Shown one piece after another: positions 49,803 through 59,800 of a stretch of 64,000 nucleotides of DNA. Positions within the stretch are counted from its first letter, which is position 1, and each line of letters starts with the position of its first letter. The translations under genes were made by a program, and so were the position numbers. Source of the stretch: Calothrix membranacea FACHB-236 (GTDB taxonomy: Bacteria; Cyanobacteriota; Cyanobacteriia; Cyanobacteriales; Nostocaceae); contig NZ_JACJPX010000014.1 in the NCBI RefSeq assembly GCF_014696315.1, positions 1 to 64,000 on the forward strand, written 5' to 3'. A model generated the notes under the pieces. That model searched no databases. It was not told the origin of the DNA and was given only the letters and a program-made list of their open reading frames with translations.

Positions 49803-49830
49803 AGCTATCCGATGTTTTATCTGGATAGCT
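49803..49830 (+). terminator. Intrinsic terminator after the STAS gene
   Basis: AGCTATCC, 12-base loop, GGATAGCT, then TAATTTTT. Located 24 bases after the stop. Confidence 0.75.
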
Positions 49831-50031
49831 TAATTTTTGTCGGAACTGACAAGCTATAGTTATCTGGTTCTCAAGGAGACATAAAAGATAGCTAATCTGA
49901 AATAAAATGTCAAATTCTAAACAAAAAAATCAAACTTTAGTCAGTAATTTTGGTAGTGTATATGATGCTGAGTATGTAAAAACGTATTAATGATGTCCGC
50001 CAAATGTAGCCTAGTAAGGAATGAATAACTT

Positions 50032-50511
50032 GTGAAGCCGGAGCAAGAAGAGCTATTAGATGGACAAAATGAACCTCCAATTAAGAATTCATTTTGGACG
50101 CAAGCACTCTTGGTAAGCACAGGGCAAATCCCCCAACAAATGACGCACTCACAAGTGCAACAAATTTCTCCTGCGGCATTAGCGTACCTGGGAGACGCAA
50201 TCTATGAATTATATGTTAGAATGTGTTATCTAATGCCATTGCAGCGACCAGATACTTACCATCGTCTGGTAGTGGCACAGGTGAGAGCAGAAAAACAAGC
50301 GCTACATTTGCGATCGCTCATTCCTCATTTAAAGGAAATTGAATTAGATATTGTCCGAAGAGGTCGCAACGCCGCCGCAGGACGCTCTAAGCGAGTTGAT
50401 CCCGAAATTTACCAGCAAGCAACTAGTCTAGAAACTTTAATTGGCTACCTTTATCTGACTGATTTCCAACGATTAACCGAACTGTTGCAAACACTCGAGC
50501 TAGAAAAATAG
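50032..50511 (+). CDS. mrnC: Mini-ribonuclease 3
   Basis: 159 residues from GTG 50032; an in-frame stop just upstream leaves this or the internal ATG 50140. Catalytic block SPAALAYLGDAIYELYVRMCYL with D and E in the positions used by RNase III-family enzymes, and VRRGRNA..., ATSLETLIGYLYL later. It lacks the dsRNA-binding domain of RNase III. Mini-III matures 23S rRNA. It precedes rlmB, another rRNA gene, consistent with a shared role. Confidence 0.9.
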   Translation: MKPEQEELLDGQNEPPIKNSFWTQALLVSTGQIPQQMTHSQVQQISPAALAYLGDAIYELYVRMCYLMPLQRPDTYHRLVVAQVRAEKQALHLRSLIPHLKEIELDIVRRGRNAAAGRSKRVDPEIYQQATSLETLIGYLYLTDFQRLTELLQTLELEK

Positions 50512-50607
50512 TGGGCAATTAATGTCACAAATGTAAAATCCAGTAGAGTTAGTTTCGGTCAGTCAGGGAATCGTTATGCCCACCTAAAAGTTATCCCAAA
50601 CACTCAT

Positions 50608-51576
50608 ATGTCGAATAAACCAAAAAAAATTAACACGGTTAGCGAACCAAATCGCGTTGCTCCCCCTGTGAAAGTTAAAGGGAAGCGGATTCTGGCTAAT
50701 CCGATTCGCAATTCCAGAAAGATTGATGGTAAGCCTGTATCTACTGGATCGCAGCAAAATCGCAACTTCGTACCGTCATCCCCCCAACCCAAAGCGATCG
50801 CCGAAGATAGCGACATTATATATGGCCGTCATCCAGTATTAAGTGCTTTGGAAAACCAAAGAGGTCTTAACCGGATCTGGATTACTACCCGGTTACGCTA
50901 CGATCCCCGCTTTCATCACCTGCTCCTACAAGCCAAGGATAATGGTGCAGTTATTGATGAAGTAGAACCAAAGCGCTTAGACCAAATTACCGACGGAGCC
51001 AATCACCAAGGTGTAGCAGCGCAAATTTCCCCCTACAGCTACATTGAATTGCCCGATCTGATCGCACAAGCAAAATCCGCCATCGATCCCGTGATCATCG
51101 TTGCGGATGGGATCACAGATCCACACAACTTGGGTGCAATTATTCGGACTGCAGAAGCTATAGGCGCACAGGGTTTAGTTATTCCCCAACGACGCGCCGC
51201 CGGCATCACTTCTACAGTGGTAAAAGTAGCAGCAGGCGCTTTAGAAAGCTTCCCAGTCGCTCGCGTTGTCAATCTCAGCCGTGCGATGGAAGAACTCAAA
51301 GAAGCTGGTTTTTGGGTTTATGGTACAGCCGCAAGCGGTAGCGAACCCCTGCATACAGTCAGTTTTAGCGGGCCCATTGTTTTAGTAATTGGCTCCGAGG
51401 GTGAAGGATTGAGTATGCTAATTCAAAAGTCTTGCGATGTCTTAGTATCAATTCCCCTACAGGGTAAAACCCCTAGCCTTAATGCTTCAGTAGCAGCAGG
51501 TATGGCGCTTTATGAAATTTATCGCCAGCGCTCGTTAAACACTCTTTACTTAGACAAATTGCACAAACCTCTTTAA
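50608..51576 (+). CDS. rlmB: 23S rRNA (guanosine-2'-O-)-methyltransferase RlmB (TrmH family)
   Basis: 322 residues. A basic Pro/Lys-rich N-terminal tail of about 60 residues, then [12 protein letters not shown] and the SpoU/TrmH catalytic domain: [19 protein letters not shown] (motif 1), [12 protein letters not shown] (motif 2) and [18 protein letters not shown] (motif 3). It forms a trefoil knot and methylates G2251 of 23S rRNA in E. coli; the same target is assumed here. Downstream of mrnC by about 100 bases. Confidence 0.92.
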   Translation: MSNKPKKINTVSEPNRVAPPVKVKGKRILANPIRNSRKIDGKPVSTGSQQNRNFVPSSPQPKAIAEDSDIIYGRHPVLSALENQRGLNRIWITTRLRYDPRFHHLLLQAKDNGAVIDEVEPKRLDQITDGANHQGVAAQISPYSYIELPDLIAQAKSAIDPVIIVADGITDPHNLGAIIRTAEAIGAQGLVIPQRRAAGITSTVVKVAAGALESFPVARVVNLSRAMEELKEAGFWVYGTAASGSEPLHTVSFSGPIVLVIGSEGEGLSMLIQKSCDVLVSIPLQGKTPSLNASVAAGMALYEIYRQRSLNTLYLDKLHKPL

Positions 51577-51674
51577 AAATTAAGAGTAACAGAGTATAAA
51601 GAAATGTAAAGTAAAAACAAGACAGCAAAATACCGTTTAATATCCAATACCTCATTCATAAATTGGCAACTACC

Positions 51675-51977
51675 ATGAAAACCATTTGGGATGACCTAAA
51701 GGAAACGTTGATTAGTACAGTCAACAATCTTGGCTTGGCTTGGTGGGTAGAGATTGTGACACAGAATCCCCGTTGCACATACTACTTTGGCCCGTTTTTG
51801 AACTCTGTGGATGCCAATGTTGCCGTTAAGGGCTATCTAGAAGATTTAGAAGCAGAAGGGGCGCAGGGAATCAGCGTCAATGTTAAGCGTTGCAAACCTG
51901 ATTCTTTGACAATTGCTGACGACTTGGGGGAAAGGATTGACCGTAAAGTAAAGCCTGCCTTTAGCGGTCAATATTAG
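51675..51977 (+). CDS. DUF1816 protein
   Basis: 100 residues from ATG 51675 (the TTG at 51663 is not needed). Pattern WWVEIVTQNPRCTYYFGPF, then VKGYLEDLEAEGAQGI, is the DUF1816 domain. Cyanobacteria carry several such small proteins, one form being CpcD-like linker-associated; the role of this stand-alone form is unknown. Follows rlmB. Confidence 0.88.
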   Translation: MKTIWDDLKETLISTVNNLGLAWWVEIVTQNPRCTYYFGPFLNSVDANVAVKGYLEDLEAEGAQGISVNVKRCKPDSLTIADDLGERIDRKVKPAFSGQY

Positions 51978-52025
51978 ATTAGGCAACCATTGAGTATTCC
52001 CAGTGCTGAATCCTGAGTAGAACCT

Positions 52026-52049
52026 ACGCAACAAAAAATTGCGTTTTCT
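52026..52049 (+). terminator. Terminator-like hairpin after DUF1816 gene
   Basis: ACGCAA, A-rich loop, TTGCGT, then TTTCTCT, about 50 bases after the stop. Short stem, moderate support. Confidence 0.55.
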
Positions 52050-52336
52050 CTAAAGTTTTGATTGGCTGGCGACAAGTCCTTGATAAACAGAATGCTTAAT
52101 ACTTCTTAGCTTGACTATAAAGCTCTGCGATCGCTCTCAGCTTAGCCACAGGGCTGTACAGCACTTTCAATCAAGCACTGGTCAATAGTTAAAAAATTTC
52201 CCTATTTAGACTATTGACCTCAAAAAACAATGATAGCAACACAATTATTGATTTATGTAGAAAAAAGCCACTTGAAATCCGATTAATTCAGCGCAAACGA
52301 ATTAATTTAGAGAATAATTAATTTAAATTGAGAATG

Positions 52337-52367
52337 ACCCAAAGAAGTTAACCAAACCTCTTTGGGT
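52337..52367 (-). terminator. Hairpin downstream of the alpha/beta hydrolase gene
   Basis: ACCCAAAGA and TCTTTGGGT pair over 9 bp, with a 13-base loop, 42 bases past the hydrolase stop. Confidence 0.55.
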
Positions 52368-52408
52368 TAAATAATCTAGTTACAAAAATTACTGCTTCCC
52401 ATTGATGG

Positions 52409-53266
52409 TTAATCAGCAAAAATTTTTTGAGCATTTATTTCTAGCCAGTTGTCAATATCTGCTAATACCTGATCTGGTATTTCCCAAGGGAACAGGTGGG
52501 CAGTATTAGGGTAAGATTGCCATTGACAATTTTTGAGATGGCGAGCAGTTTCTAAACTAGCATCAACCGTGATGTGGCGGTCTTGAGCACCAGCCAGTAC
52601 TAAAGTAGGGCATTCAATTTGCCATAAGTCTGTCAGTCTGTTGTAACCAGAACGAATGGCAGTAAATAGGGCATTAGTAGCAGCCCCAGATGTTTGTAAA
52701 TAAGCAGGTACAGCGTCTTTAGCAATGTAACTGTATGCTTTGGGTGTATGTTGTTGAATCAGGTAACGAAACAGCGATCGCTGTCCAAAAGTATCAATAT
52801 TCCACTGCCAACTAGGTTTAATACAGTTTAAAATTCCTGCAACACCAGTATAAACATTATCTTGCCAAGTTATCGGTGGATGATTACCACGAGGTCTGGC
52901 AGCCGTAGCTACTAAAATCAGCCCAGTTACACGCTGTGGTAGGCGCAATGCTAATTCAATTGCCAAAATACCGCCAAGTGACCACCCCAGTACTAAACAT
53001 TTTTCAATCTGAAAGCGGTCTAGTAAAGCTTCTAAGTCAGCTAAATGGTCTTGCATATTAAAATTACTCTTGAAGCGACTTTTGCCATATCCACGCAAAT
53101 CAGGGGCAAAAGTTTGGTAGCGCTGCGATAGGTGATTTGTAAATACAGCCATACTGCGACCAGAACCAGGATGGCCATGTAAAGCCAAAATGGGGAAGCC
53201 TTGACCTTGAACGTAGACATTCAACTTTGCAGCACCAGCCGTAGAATAACTATGGCGATCGCCCAT
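52409..53266 (-). CDS. Alpha/beta hydrolase
   Basis: 285 residues. Oxyanion-hole HGHPGSG, nucleophile elbow GWSLGG (Ser), conserved Asp in LAGAQDRHITV, and catalytic His in NTAHLFPWE. N-terminal LNVYVQGQGFPILALHG is typical of haloalkane dehalogenase/epoxide hydrolase-like and peroxidase-like groups. No signal peptide. Substrate is unknown; no neighbours suggest a pathway. Confidence 0.85.
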   Translation of the reverse strand: MGDRHSYSTAGAAKLNVYVQGQGFPILALHGHPGSGRSMAVFTNHLSQRYQTFAPDLRGYGKSRFKSNFNMQDHLADLEALLDRFQIEKCLVLGWSLGGILAIELALRLPQRVTGLILVATAARPRGNHPPITWQDNVYTGVAGILNCIKPSWQWNIDTFGQRSLFRYLIQQHTPKAYSYIAKDAVPAYLQTSGAATNALFTAIRSGYNRLTDLWQIECPTLVLAGAQDRHITVDASLETARHLKNCQWQSYPNTAHLFPWEIPDQVLADIDNWLEINAQKIFAD

Positions 53267-53360
53267 TACGTCCTGTTCTCCTGACTACCAAACAAAATAT
53301 ATTGCTTTTAATTGTTACATACCAATAGAAGCCAGGATTTGAGGAATATTTTGTCTAATA

Positions 53361-53951
53361 TCAAAGCAATTTTTCTTGATAACCGCCAGCGTAGGTAATC
53401 ACACACATTTGTCTATATGTGGCGTGAATCCCAAAAGCTACCCCTGCGACTTTAAAAGCCGAGTTAAACATATTTTGGCGATGACCGCGATCGCGTACCC
53501 CATCGTCAATAATTAACTGCATAATGATATCCTGTGGTACATGAGAACCATAGCTAATGTTTTCTGCTGCGGTGATTTGCCAATGACCATAGCGGTTGAT
53601 GCGAGTCAAGGGATCACTACCATCGCTACCATAGTGACCTGTTATACCTTTTTCGCCTTGATCCTTGACGTGATCTCTCGCAGCTAAAGACATACCTCTT
53701 GATGGACTTAATGCTCCCACAGGACGAGCTGACTTGAGAAATGCGATCGCCTCATTAACTGCTTTGACTCCTTCTTGAGTCTGCAAATAAACCCGTTCAG
53801 ATATCAGGACTTGCTTACCATCAAACCGCTGTCGCCAATTTTCCAAAACTTGAAGATATGCAGTTGGGTTTGTCCGCACTTTATTCATTTCTGCTATTAC
53901 TTCTCGTTCTAAAGGCGATAGAGAAATACTATTTGCAATATCAGATTTCAT
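53361..53951 (-). CDS. CAP-domain (SCP-like) protein, cytosolic-type copy
   Basis: 196 residues, no signal peptide. SCP/CAP domain: [24 protein letters not shown] with [19 protein letters not shown] and GHRQNMFN, which carry the His/Glu cleft residues of the family. It is about 80% alike by eye to the downstream copy (54703-53996) in the domain, so the two arose by duplication. CAP proteins bind sterols or lipids or act as proteases in other organisms; role unknown here. Confidence 0.85.
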   Translation of the reverse strand: MKSDIANSISLSPLEREVIAEMNKVRTNPTAYLQVLENWRQRFDGKQVLISERVYLQTQEGVKAVNEAIAFLKSARPVGALSPSRGMSLAARDHVKDQGEKGITGHYGSDGSDPLTRINRYGHWQITAAENISYGSHVPQDIIMQLIIDDGVRDRGHRQNMFNSAFKVAGVAFGIHATYRQMCVITYAGGYQEKLL

Positions 53952-53995
53952 TGGTTAGGAATCAAGATTTACGGGTTAATTAGCTTTTTCATCCT

Positions 53996-54703
53996 TCATC
54001 CTTTTTCTTGATAACCACCAGCGTACTCAATTACGCAGATTGTTCTATATTTTTTGTGAGAACCATAAGCCACACCAGCAACCTTGAAGTTACCGTTAAA
54101 GATATTTTTACGATGACCGCGATCGCGTACACCATCATCAATAATTAACTGCATGACAATATCTTGGGCTGTATTTGGGCCATAACTAATATTTTCGCCT
54201 GCGGTAGTTTGCCATTTACCGTAGCGATTAATGCGAGTCACAGGGTTGCTACCATCACTACCATCATGACCTGTTACTCCTTTAGGGCCTTGGTCTTTAA
54301 CATGATCCTTCGCACCCAAAGACATACCCTTAGATGGTCTTAATGCTCCCACAGGACGGGCTGATTTGAGAAATGCGATCGCCTCATCAACAGCTTTTAC
54401 CCCTTCTTGTGTGATCAAATAAGTATTATTAGAGATTTTGACTTTGTTTCCTTGGAAGCGCTTTCTATAGTTTTGGATGATGGGAATATAAGATTTAGGA
54501 TTTATCCTCACCTTGTTAGTTTCATCAATTACCTGTCGTTCTAAGGGTGAAAGATAAGTTGCTTTAGCTAACAAAGTTGAATTAGTTGGTTGAACTACAG
54601 CCTGGGGAGATTTGGCTACTGACTGGTTAGTGGGTAGCAGTTGTTGATAACAGCTAGCGATTAAAGTTAGGGGCAAAAATAGCCAAAATCCAGCGCGACT
54701 CAT
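53996..54703 (-). CDS. CAP-domain protein, exported lipoprotein-like copy
   Basis: 235 residues from ATG 54703, preceded by GAGAGG; the open frame further upstream is not coding. Signal peptide with lipobox-like LTLIASC, then a low-complexity linker (about 30-65) and the CAP domain: [17 protein letters not shown] with [19 protein letters not shown] and GHRKNIFN. It is the upstream member of a tandem pair with the 196-residue copy; only this one is exported. Confidence 0.85.
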   Translation of the reverse strand: MSRAGFWLFLPLTLIASCYQQLLPTNQSVAKSPQAVVQPTNSTLLAKATYLSPLERQVIDETNKVRINPKSYIPIIQNYRKRFQGNKVKISNNTYLITQEGVKAVDEAIAFLKSARPVGALRPSKGMSLGAKDHVKDQGPKGVTGHDGSDGSNPVTRINRYGKWQTTAGENISYGPNTAQDIVMQLIIDDGVRDRGHRKNIFNGNFKVAGVAYGSHKKYRTICVIEYAGGYQEKG

Positions 54704-55477
54704 GAATTGCCTCTCTAGAATAATTTTCTTTTTTAGGGTGTCTCTACTTGTATTTAGATACACTACAAGTAAATAAAGTTTCCTAACTTTCAAGTAATTT
54801 GTTGATCCAGAAAATTTTTCACAATTGAAACTATAAAATCTCCAATTGTCATAAATACTCGCAAAGAAAAGCGCAGAGTTACGCACAAATAGTACAGACA
54901 ACTCTCTTATACTTGGCGTAAACCTCTGCGTTGTACAATTCTCACTCAACAGTATGTTGTAACCTTTATAACAATAAACGTAAAGGGTAAGTACACTATC
55001 TGTTAGGGCAAAACAAAGTTCTGCCCTGATATGGGAATTTTGATGTGACTAGAACACACCGTAAAGCTACGGTATATACCAGATTTATGTATCACCGAAA
55101 GTCTTTCAGGAGATTGCCCTAGATGTTCCTAGTGTTAAGGCATATTGTAGGAATTAAGCTCATCTCACCCATACAAGGGAGTGGGATTTCGCGGGCATAG
55201 GAAAAGCTACCAATACCCAATGCCCAATAAGCTGTTAAGCATTAATATGCACATTGAGTCTGCAGGGGGGCAGGGAGCAGGTGAGCCAGCGCGGTCTTCT
55301 CCCAAGGGGAGAGGCTAGCGCCAAGGGGGTTTCCCCCATGAGCGACTGGCGAATCCAAAGGAGAGCAAGGGAGAGGGTTTGCAGCTTTTACCAGCAAAAA
55401 CAATGATGCAATTTAAATGACGATTAGCTTACCCCAGGCCTATTGTGGTTTCTACCGTACAAGAAAATTAGTCCTTC
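54704..55477. other. Intergenic region with hairpins and a GC-rich repeat
   Basis: About 770 bases. An ACCGTA-4-TACGGT hairpin lies near 55059-55074, GGGAGCAGG heptamers near 55265-55280, and the GC-rich repeat copy 3 at 55282-55350. No gene recognised. Confidence 0.45.
55282..55350. repeat. GC-rich interspersed hairpin repeat, copy 3
   Basis: Contains TCTTCTCCCAAGGGGAGA as in the copy at 29472-29542, and ends GCGACTGGC, paralleling GCAAGTGGC. Dispersed palindromic repeat. Confidence 0.65.
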
Positions 55478-56236
55478 TCACGTAGCATTAGCTAATAAGC
55501 TCTCGATGTTGGATAACTGCACTACTCCCGAGAAATTATTACTATTCATGATAAAGAAGGGTGTGCCACCAATTCCCAATTTTTCAGCTAGTTGAATATC
55601 TTTCCTGATGGCTTGTTCCGCAATAGAGTTGGCACCGAAGGCATCTGCTTGAAATTTTTCTACATCTAGATTCAAAGATTTGGCTGTAGAAAGATATAAC
55701 TCCTCACCTAGTTTCTGTTGATGAGTAAATAAAGCATCATGATATTCCCAAAATTTTCCCTGTTGATATGCTGCCCAAGCTGCTTTAGCTGCTGGTAAAG
55801 CTTGATCATGAATTGGCATCAGAGGAAAATGTTTGTAAACTAATGTAAATTTATCTGGATACTTGGCTAGTAACTGCTTGAGGGTTTTATGAGCTTCGGC
55901 ACAGTAGGGACATTGAAAGTCAGAAAATTCTACCAACACTATTTTGGATTGTAACGAGCCAATAGTAGGCGACTCAGCAATTACTAATTGAGTATTTGTT
56001 TTTAAATCCTGTAAAAATGCTTGTCGTGTTTGCTGTAACTTCTGTTGCTGTTGCTGCTCGAATATTTGGACAGATTCTATAATTACCTCTGGGTGTTCAC
56101 GGAGTATTTGTAATACCTGTTGTTCTAGTTTGGGATTGACGGAACTAGCTGCTGCTGCAGGAAATGACCAGCCTAAAACCAAACATAAGAAGCCGATTAA
56201 TAACCATTTACGCATATACTTAAGTAATTGGTGCAT
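55478..56236 (-). CDS. Exported DsbA-family thiol-disulfide oxidoreductase
   Basis: 252 residues. Signal peptide (about residues 1-30, AAAA-x cut), a helical, Gln-rich segment (35-85), then a DsbA/thioredoxin fold: VEFSDFQCPYC with C109 and C112, and the cis-proline loop GGTPFF near residue 225. It probably oxidises or isomerises disulfides in the periplasm or thylakoid lumen. A VKOR partner is not adjacent. The second ATG (M8) is an alternative start. Confidence 0.88.
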   Translation of the reverse strand: MHQLLKYMRKWLLIGFLCLVLGWSFPAAAASSVNPKLEQQVLQILREHPEVIIESVQIFEQQQQQKLQQTRQAFLQDLKTNTQLVIAESPTIGSLQSKIVLVEFSDFQCPYCAEAHKTLKQLLAKYPDKFTLVYKHFPLMPIHDQALPAAKAAWAAYQQGKFWEYHDALFTHQQKLGEELYLSTAKSLNLDVEKFQADAFGANSIAEQAIRKDIQLAEKLGIGGTPFFIMNSNNFSGVVQLSNIESLLANAT

Positions 56237-56829
56237 ATTACCACGCTTGAATCAATTCATTGCATTTGGGCAATCTTATCATCGTAATTTGTAATTCATC
56301 ATACTTGCTTCTTGCAAGCAGCAAGATAAGTAGGTCGGCGTAAATAATTATTGTGGTAATAAGGCAGAGGGCAAGGGGCAGGGAGCAGGGGGAGAAAGAG
56401 TTTGAGCCTTGTTTACTTTTCTTTACATAGCTTGGTTTTATTGCACCGACTTACTTACTTAATTGATAATTAAGAAATAAAAACCTATGTTACGAAAAAT
56501 TTTTAAATTTAACTATTAATTAGCATTTTGTTAGTCTTGGAGACCTTTGCCTGGATTACTCAAAAATGTTTGCTCAAGAATTTTAAATATGCAAATATAA
56601 TAAAATTTAAACGCTTTTACACCCATAATATTGGGCATAAATTCACTATTTTGTGCATTAACAAATATCTTGTTTTAGCCCTGATTCCATAGCCATTTAG
56701 ATAAATAGCGTAGATATTTTTGTGGCTCATTGCCGAAAAAGCATCGAACAATCAATCTTAATACGATAGAATCTATACCTTATATTTAGGATCTCCGATC
56801 AATGTGCCAGCCTATATAAGAATTTATCT
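56237..56829. other. AT-rich intergenic region between the DsbA-like and kinase genes
   Basis: About 590 bases; a GGGCAAGGGGCAGGGAGCAG heptamer-like tract near 56368-56393, otherwise AT-rich. No gene recognised; divergent promoters are expected here. Confidence 0.4.
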
Positions 56830-59800
56830 ATGGTTGCTGAATTTGATTACAAAATTTTGATTGTGGACGATGCTCAAGATGATCGGGTGATTTATCATCG
56901 CTATTTAAATAGAGAAACCCGCTATAAATATCAGATCCTAGAAGCAGAATCAGTTACTGAAGCACTGGAACTGTATGATCGCAATTTACCCGATCTCGTA
57001 GTGTTAGATTATCAGCTACCAGATGATGATGGCATGGTATTTCTGCGGGAATGGCAAAACCGATATAACAATACCGTAGTGCCAGTGGTGATGTTGACGG
57101 CATATGAGAATGCAACAGCCGCAGTGGAAGCAATGAAACTGGGTATCCAAGACTATTGGATTAAAAGCCATTTAACGGCAGACTTGTTTTGCCAAGGAGT
57201 TCGCACAGTTTTGGAACAGATACAATTAAAACGGCAACTCCTTTTCCAGCAAGAACAACAACGCCTAGTTAACAGTATTGCACTTCGCATTCGTCAGTCT
57301 CTTCAACTTCAGGATGTTTTGCAAACTACAGTTGAGGAAGTGCGTCAATTGCTCCAGGTAGATCGCACTTTAATCTACAAGTTTGGCCCAGGTATGACAG
57401 GTATAGTCACCAATGAATCAGTTTTACCTCAGTGGACAGCTTGCTTAGATGCTGAAATTGAAGAGACTTGTTTTCAACAAAGTAGCGCAGACAAATACGA
57501 TCAAGGTTGGTTGTGGGCTGTCTCGGATATTACTCAAGCTGGCTTAACTGACTGTCATCGGCAACTGTTAGAAAATTTTCAAGTAAAATCCAACTTGGTA
57601 GTGCCTATTTTGTTAGCTGTAGGCAATGGACATAGCAATGATACAGATCAAGAATCCACTAGCCAACATCAGCTATGGGGATTGCTCATCGCTCATCAAT
57701 GCGATCGCCCACGTTATTGGCAAAATTCCGAAATCTTTTTGCTTAGTCAGCTAAGTGTACAACTAGCGATCGCTATCCAGCAATCGGAAATGTACGAACG
57801 AGTGCAGGCTCAATTGTATGCACAACTACAGGCTGAATTGCAGGAACGGCAACGGGTTGCCGCAGAGTTTCGCACTCTGGTAGAGTCTGCTTCCGATATC
57901 ATTTTTCGCATTGATAACGATTTGCGCTATCTCTATATCAACCCCGCTATTGAGCGGATTGTCCCCCAAGCTAGCAGCAATTGGTTGGGGAAAACTCTAG
58001 AAGATTTGGGGATTGATTCCGAGATGATCGCTCTATGGCGCGAACTTCTCAATCGCATAATTAATACCAGATCTGAAGCTACTATCGAACATCCCTTTCC
58101 TTTATCAAACTCAGAAACTTGGTGCCAAACTCGCATTGTGCCGGAACTAAATCAAGCAGGCAAAGTGCAATCATTTTTATGTATTGCCCGCGATATTAGC
58201 GATCGCAAACGCAGCGAAGCGGCTTTGCAGTTGCAAGCACAAATCCTTGAGCAGATACATGATGCGGTGATTAGCACAGATTTAAACGGCATCATTCACA
58301 GCTGGAATCGTGGTGCAGAAGAACTGTTTGGCTATACAGCTAAAGAAGTGATAGGGCAAAATGTCTCCATGCTCTACCCAGATGCAATAGAACTGCAAAC
58401 GAAAGTACTAAAGCCGTTATTGGTAAAAGATTATCATGACCTAGAATTGCAGTGTCGTGCAAAATCTGGAACCTGGATGGATTTGAGTTTGCGTCTTTCT
58501 GTGATTCGGAATCAGCAGGGTGAAATTATTCGCCTCATTGGTTGCTCCAACGATATTAGCGATCGCAAAAATATGGAGCAAGAATTACAGTTATTGAACC
58601 GAGAGTTAGAATCCAGAGTACGTAAACGCACTGCACAGTTACAAGAGAGTCAGCAGTTTATCCAAAGCATCACCGACAATATTCCCAATGTACTTTACAT
58701 CTACGACCTTGAACAAAGACGTAGTATTTACACCAATCGAGAAGTTGTCAAAACTCTAGGCTACTCGTCCGAAGACATATCCACAATGGGATCATCTTTC
58801 CTGACTCAGCTCATGCATCCCGAGGATGTAGCAAATGCGTCCACTTATTTTCAAAGCTTACGTAGTGCTGGCGATGGCGAACGGCGAGTGTTCGAGTATC
58901 GTCTACGGGATATTTACGGCAGATGGCGCTGGTTTCTCAGCCATGACACACCTTTTCGGCGGGGAGAAGATGGGCAAGTACAGCAAATTATTGGTATTGC
59001 CCAAGACATGACCGATCGTAAGCAAATAGAGGAGCAATTGCGGTACAGCGAAACCCAACTGAGAATGGTTCAGCGCATAGCCAGGCTTGGTAGTTGGGAA
59101 TTTGACCTCCAAACTAGAGAAATTACTTGGTCAGAAGAAGTTGTTCGGAATTTTGGACGTAATCCTGATGATGGCACTCCCACCTACGAAGAATTGCAGC
59201 AACTTATACATCCAGACGATCGCGATCGCCACAATTTACTAGTGCAAAGGGCAATTGAGCAGGCACAACCCTATAGTATGGAGTTTTGTCTTTACTGCCC
59301 TGATGGTAGTCTGCGTTACTTACAAGCACGTGGAGAAGCCATTTGCAATGACAACGGTGAGGTAGTGAAGCTAATAGGCACTTCGCTAGATATTACTGAG
59401 CGCAGACAAGCCGAAGAACAACTACGAAATCTTTCTGAGCGGCTGACTATGGCCATACAATCAGGGGGTTTTGGCATCTGGGAATATAATCTTCCCCAAG
59501 ATAAATTAATTTGGGATAACCGGATGTTTGAAATCTACGGTGTCAACCCTAGTAATTTCTCTGGTAACTTCGATGCTTGGGTCAGCTGTCTACATCCAGA
59601 TGATCGTGTGCAAAAGCTGAAAATCATTCAAGAAGTTTTAGAAAAAGGTTATGAATATAACACCGAGTTCCGAATCGTGCAGCCGGGAGGCAAAATTCGC
59701 TTTATCAAAGCTTATGGAATGATCCAAGTCAATGAGCAACAGGAAATAGTCAAAGTTATTGGTATTAACGATGACATTACCGACCTGAAGCAGGCAGAAA

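Larger units (their letters stand above)
51978..52408. other. Convergent intergenic region
   Basis: About 430 bases between two convergent genes with one hairpin for each side (52026-52049 and 52337-52367). The rest is AT-rich without a gene. Confidence 0.5.

Noticed and set aside
54704-54949. Upstream extension of the exported CAP-domain ORF
   Set aside because: The signal peptide and GAGAGG ribosome site fix the start at 54703; the extension looks like non-coding DNA.
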